From Actinomycetota bacterium (GTDB lineage Bacteria; Armatimonadota; SYMT01), in contig SYKE01000264.1 in the NCBI GenBank assembly GCA_005798285.1, forward strand, positions 1 to 32,959: 32,959 bases of DNA. Direction: 5' to 3'. A program made the position numbers and the translations under genes. Shown in pieces: positions 32,673-32,959 of this stretch. The notes below the pieces were generated by a model. The model saw nothing but the letters and a program-made list of their open reading frames with translations, was not told the origin of the DNA and made no database searches. The stretch's first letter is position 1. Each line of letters starts with the position of its first letter.

Positions 32673-32959
32673 GCCCGGTTAGTGGCGCCACCTTCGGAAG
32701 AGGTTCAGACGGGCGCCGGGCGAGCCGAGAGCGTTTCGAGTGCACCGTGACTTCCGAGTAGACTACCGCTTCCCATTCGGGGACGTTGGGTTTAAGTAAG
32801 CACGCCGGGCGCTATCGTCGCTCTTACCCGAGAAAGTGGCTAGGAGCCTGTCCGAGATTCGAGAACGCTTTCCTGTCGCGCGCCGAAGAATAGCTCCATC
32901 AAGGCTCGCTTTTGGCTCTAGTGGGCTCGATTAGCTCGAAAAGTGCGGCAGAATCACGC
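32673..32959. other. Non-coding end of window, possible insertion-sequence end
   Basis: These 287 bases hold no credible gene. A perfect palindrome GTGGCGCCAC lies at 32682-32691, just upstream of the membrane-protein start. Near 32841 the text changes to CTAGGAGCCTGTCCGAGATT, which resembles the end of IS5-type elements after a YTAR-type target site. The matching end and any transposase would lie beyond the window, so this is only a suspicion. Confidence 0.25.

Noticed and set aside
1-32959. CRISPR arrays, tandem repeats, rRNA genes or a complete transposon
   Set aside because: No regularly spaced repeats, rRNA signatures or transposase motifs were seen on either strand.

Overview
The window is GC-rich bacterial chromosome, coding-dense, with about 30 protein genes and no rRNA, tRNA, CRISPR array or complete mobile element that I can support. 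The mix of genes (a secE-nusG-rplK-rplA ribosomal block, a zinc-ribbon/FHA protein next to PP2C and a membrane Ser/Thr kinase, an AMIN amidase with a copper-amine-oxidase-like N-terminal domain, phytanoyl-CoA-dioxygenase-like and DMFase-like enzymes, frequent GTG/TTG starts) suggests a free-living, non-proteobacterial, Gram-negative-type organism. Armatimonadota or a neighbouring terrabacterial phylum is my best guess. That is an inference from gene content only.

Layout. 1-3148 (minus): a DMFase-beta-like protein, a PhyH-family dioxygenase and the N-terminal part of NAD+-dependent DNA ligase (ligA, cut by the window edge), read as one leftward unit. 3246-5513 (plus): a near-consensus sigma70 promoter, then secE, nusG, rplK and rplA, closed by a strong hairpin. 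The rplA frame carries an in-frame amber codon at codon 28, and rplJ-rplL does not follow. 5706-6950: a receiver domain fused to a metallo-beta-lactamase-fold domain. 7147-13736: a signalling cluster made of vWA protein, zinc ribbon plus two FHA domains, PP2C phosphatase, membrane Ser/Thr kinase with TPRs, and a second TPR membrane protein. 13773-17086: a RatA-like SRPBCC protein, NagA and an AMIN/Amidase_3 cell-wall hydrolase. 17111-18270: two small membrane or exported proteins of unknown function.

18313-23069: surface-glycan genes. One GT2 is on the plus strand. Opposite it is a tightly coupled minus operon, GT4 - ABC-2 permease - ABC ATPase - GT2, resembling a Wzm/Wzt exporter with its glycosyltransferases. 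23229-24002: HpcH/HpaI aldolase. 24018-25403 (minus): a degenerate protein kinase (probable pseudokinase) and a zinc-ribbon membrane protein whose best start is CTG. Divergent from these, 25645-29851 holds a SWIM zinc-finger protein overlapping a large DUF6493-like protein. 29854-32672 (minus): a polytopic membrane protein and a Tat-exported sulfite-oxidase-type molybdoenzyme. The last 290 bases have no recognisable gene and may contain one end of an insertion sequence.

The most notable points are the amber codon in rplA, the unusual kinases (one with a non-glycine P-loop, one without catalytic residues), the compact vWA-FHA-PP2C-STPK module, the SWIM/DUF6493/pseudokinase locus, and several strong leader hairpins. 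All functional calls rest on reading motifs by eye; no database search was run.
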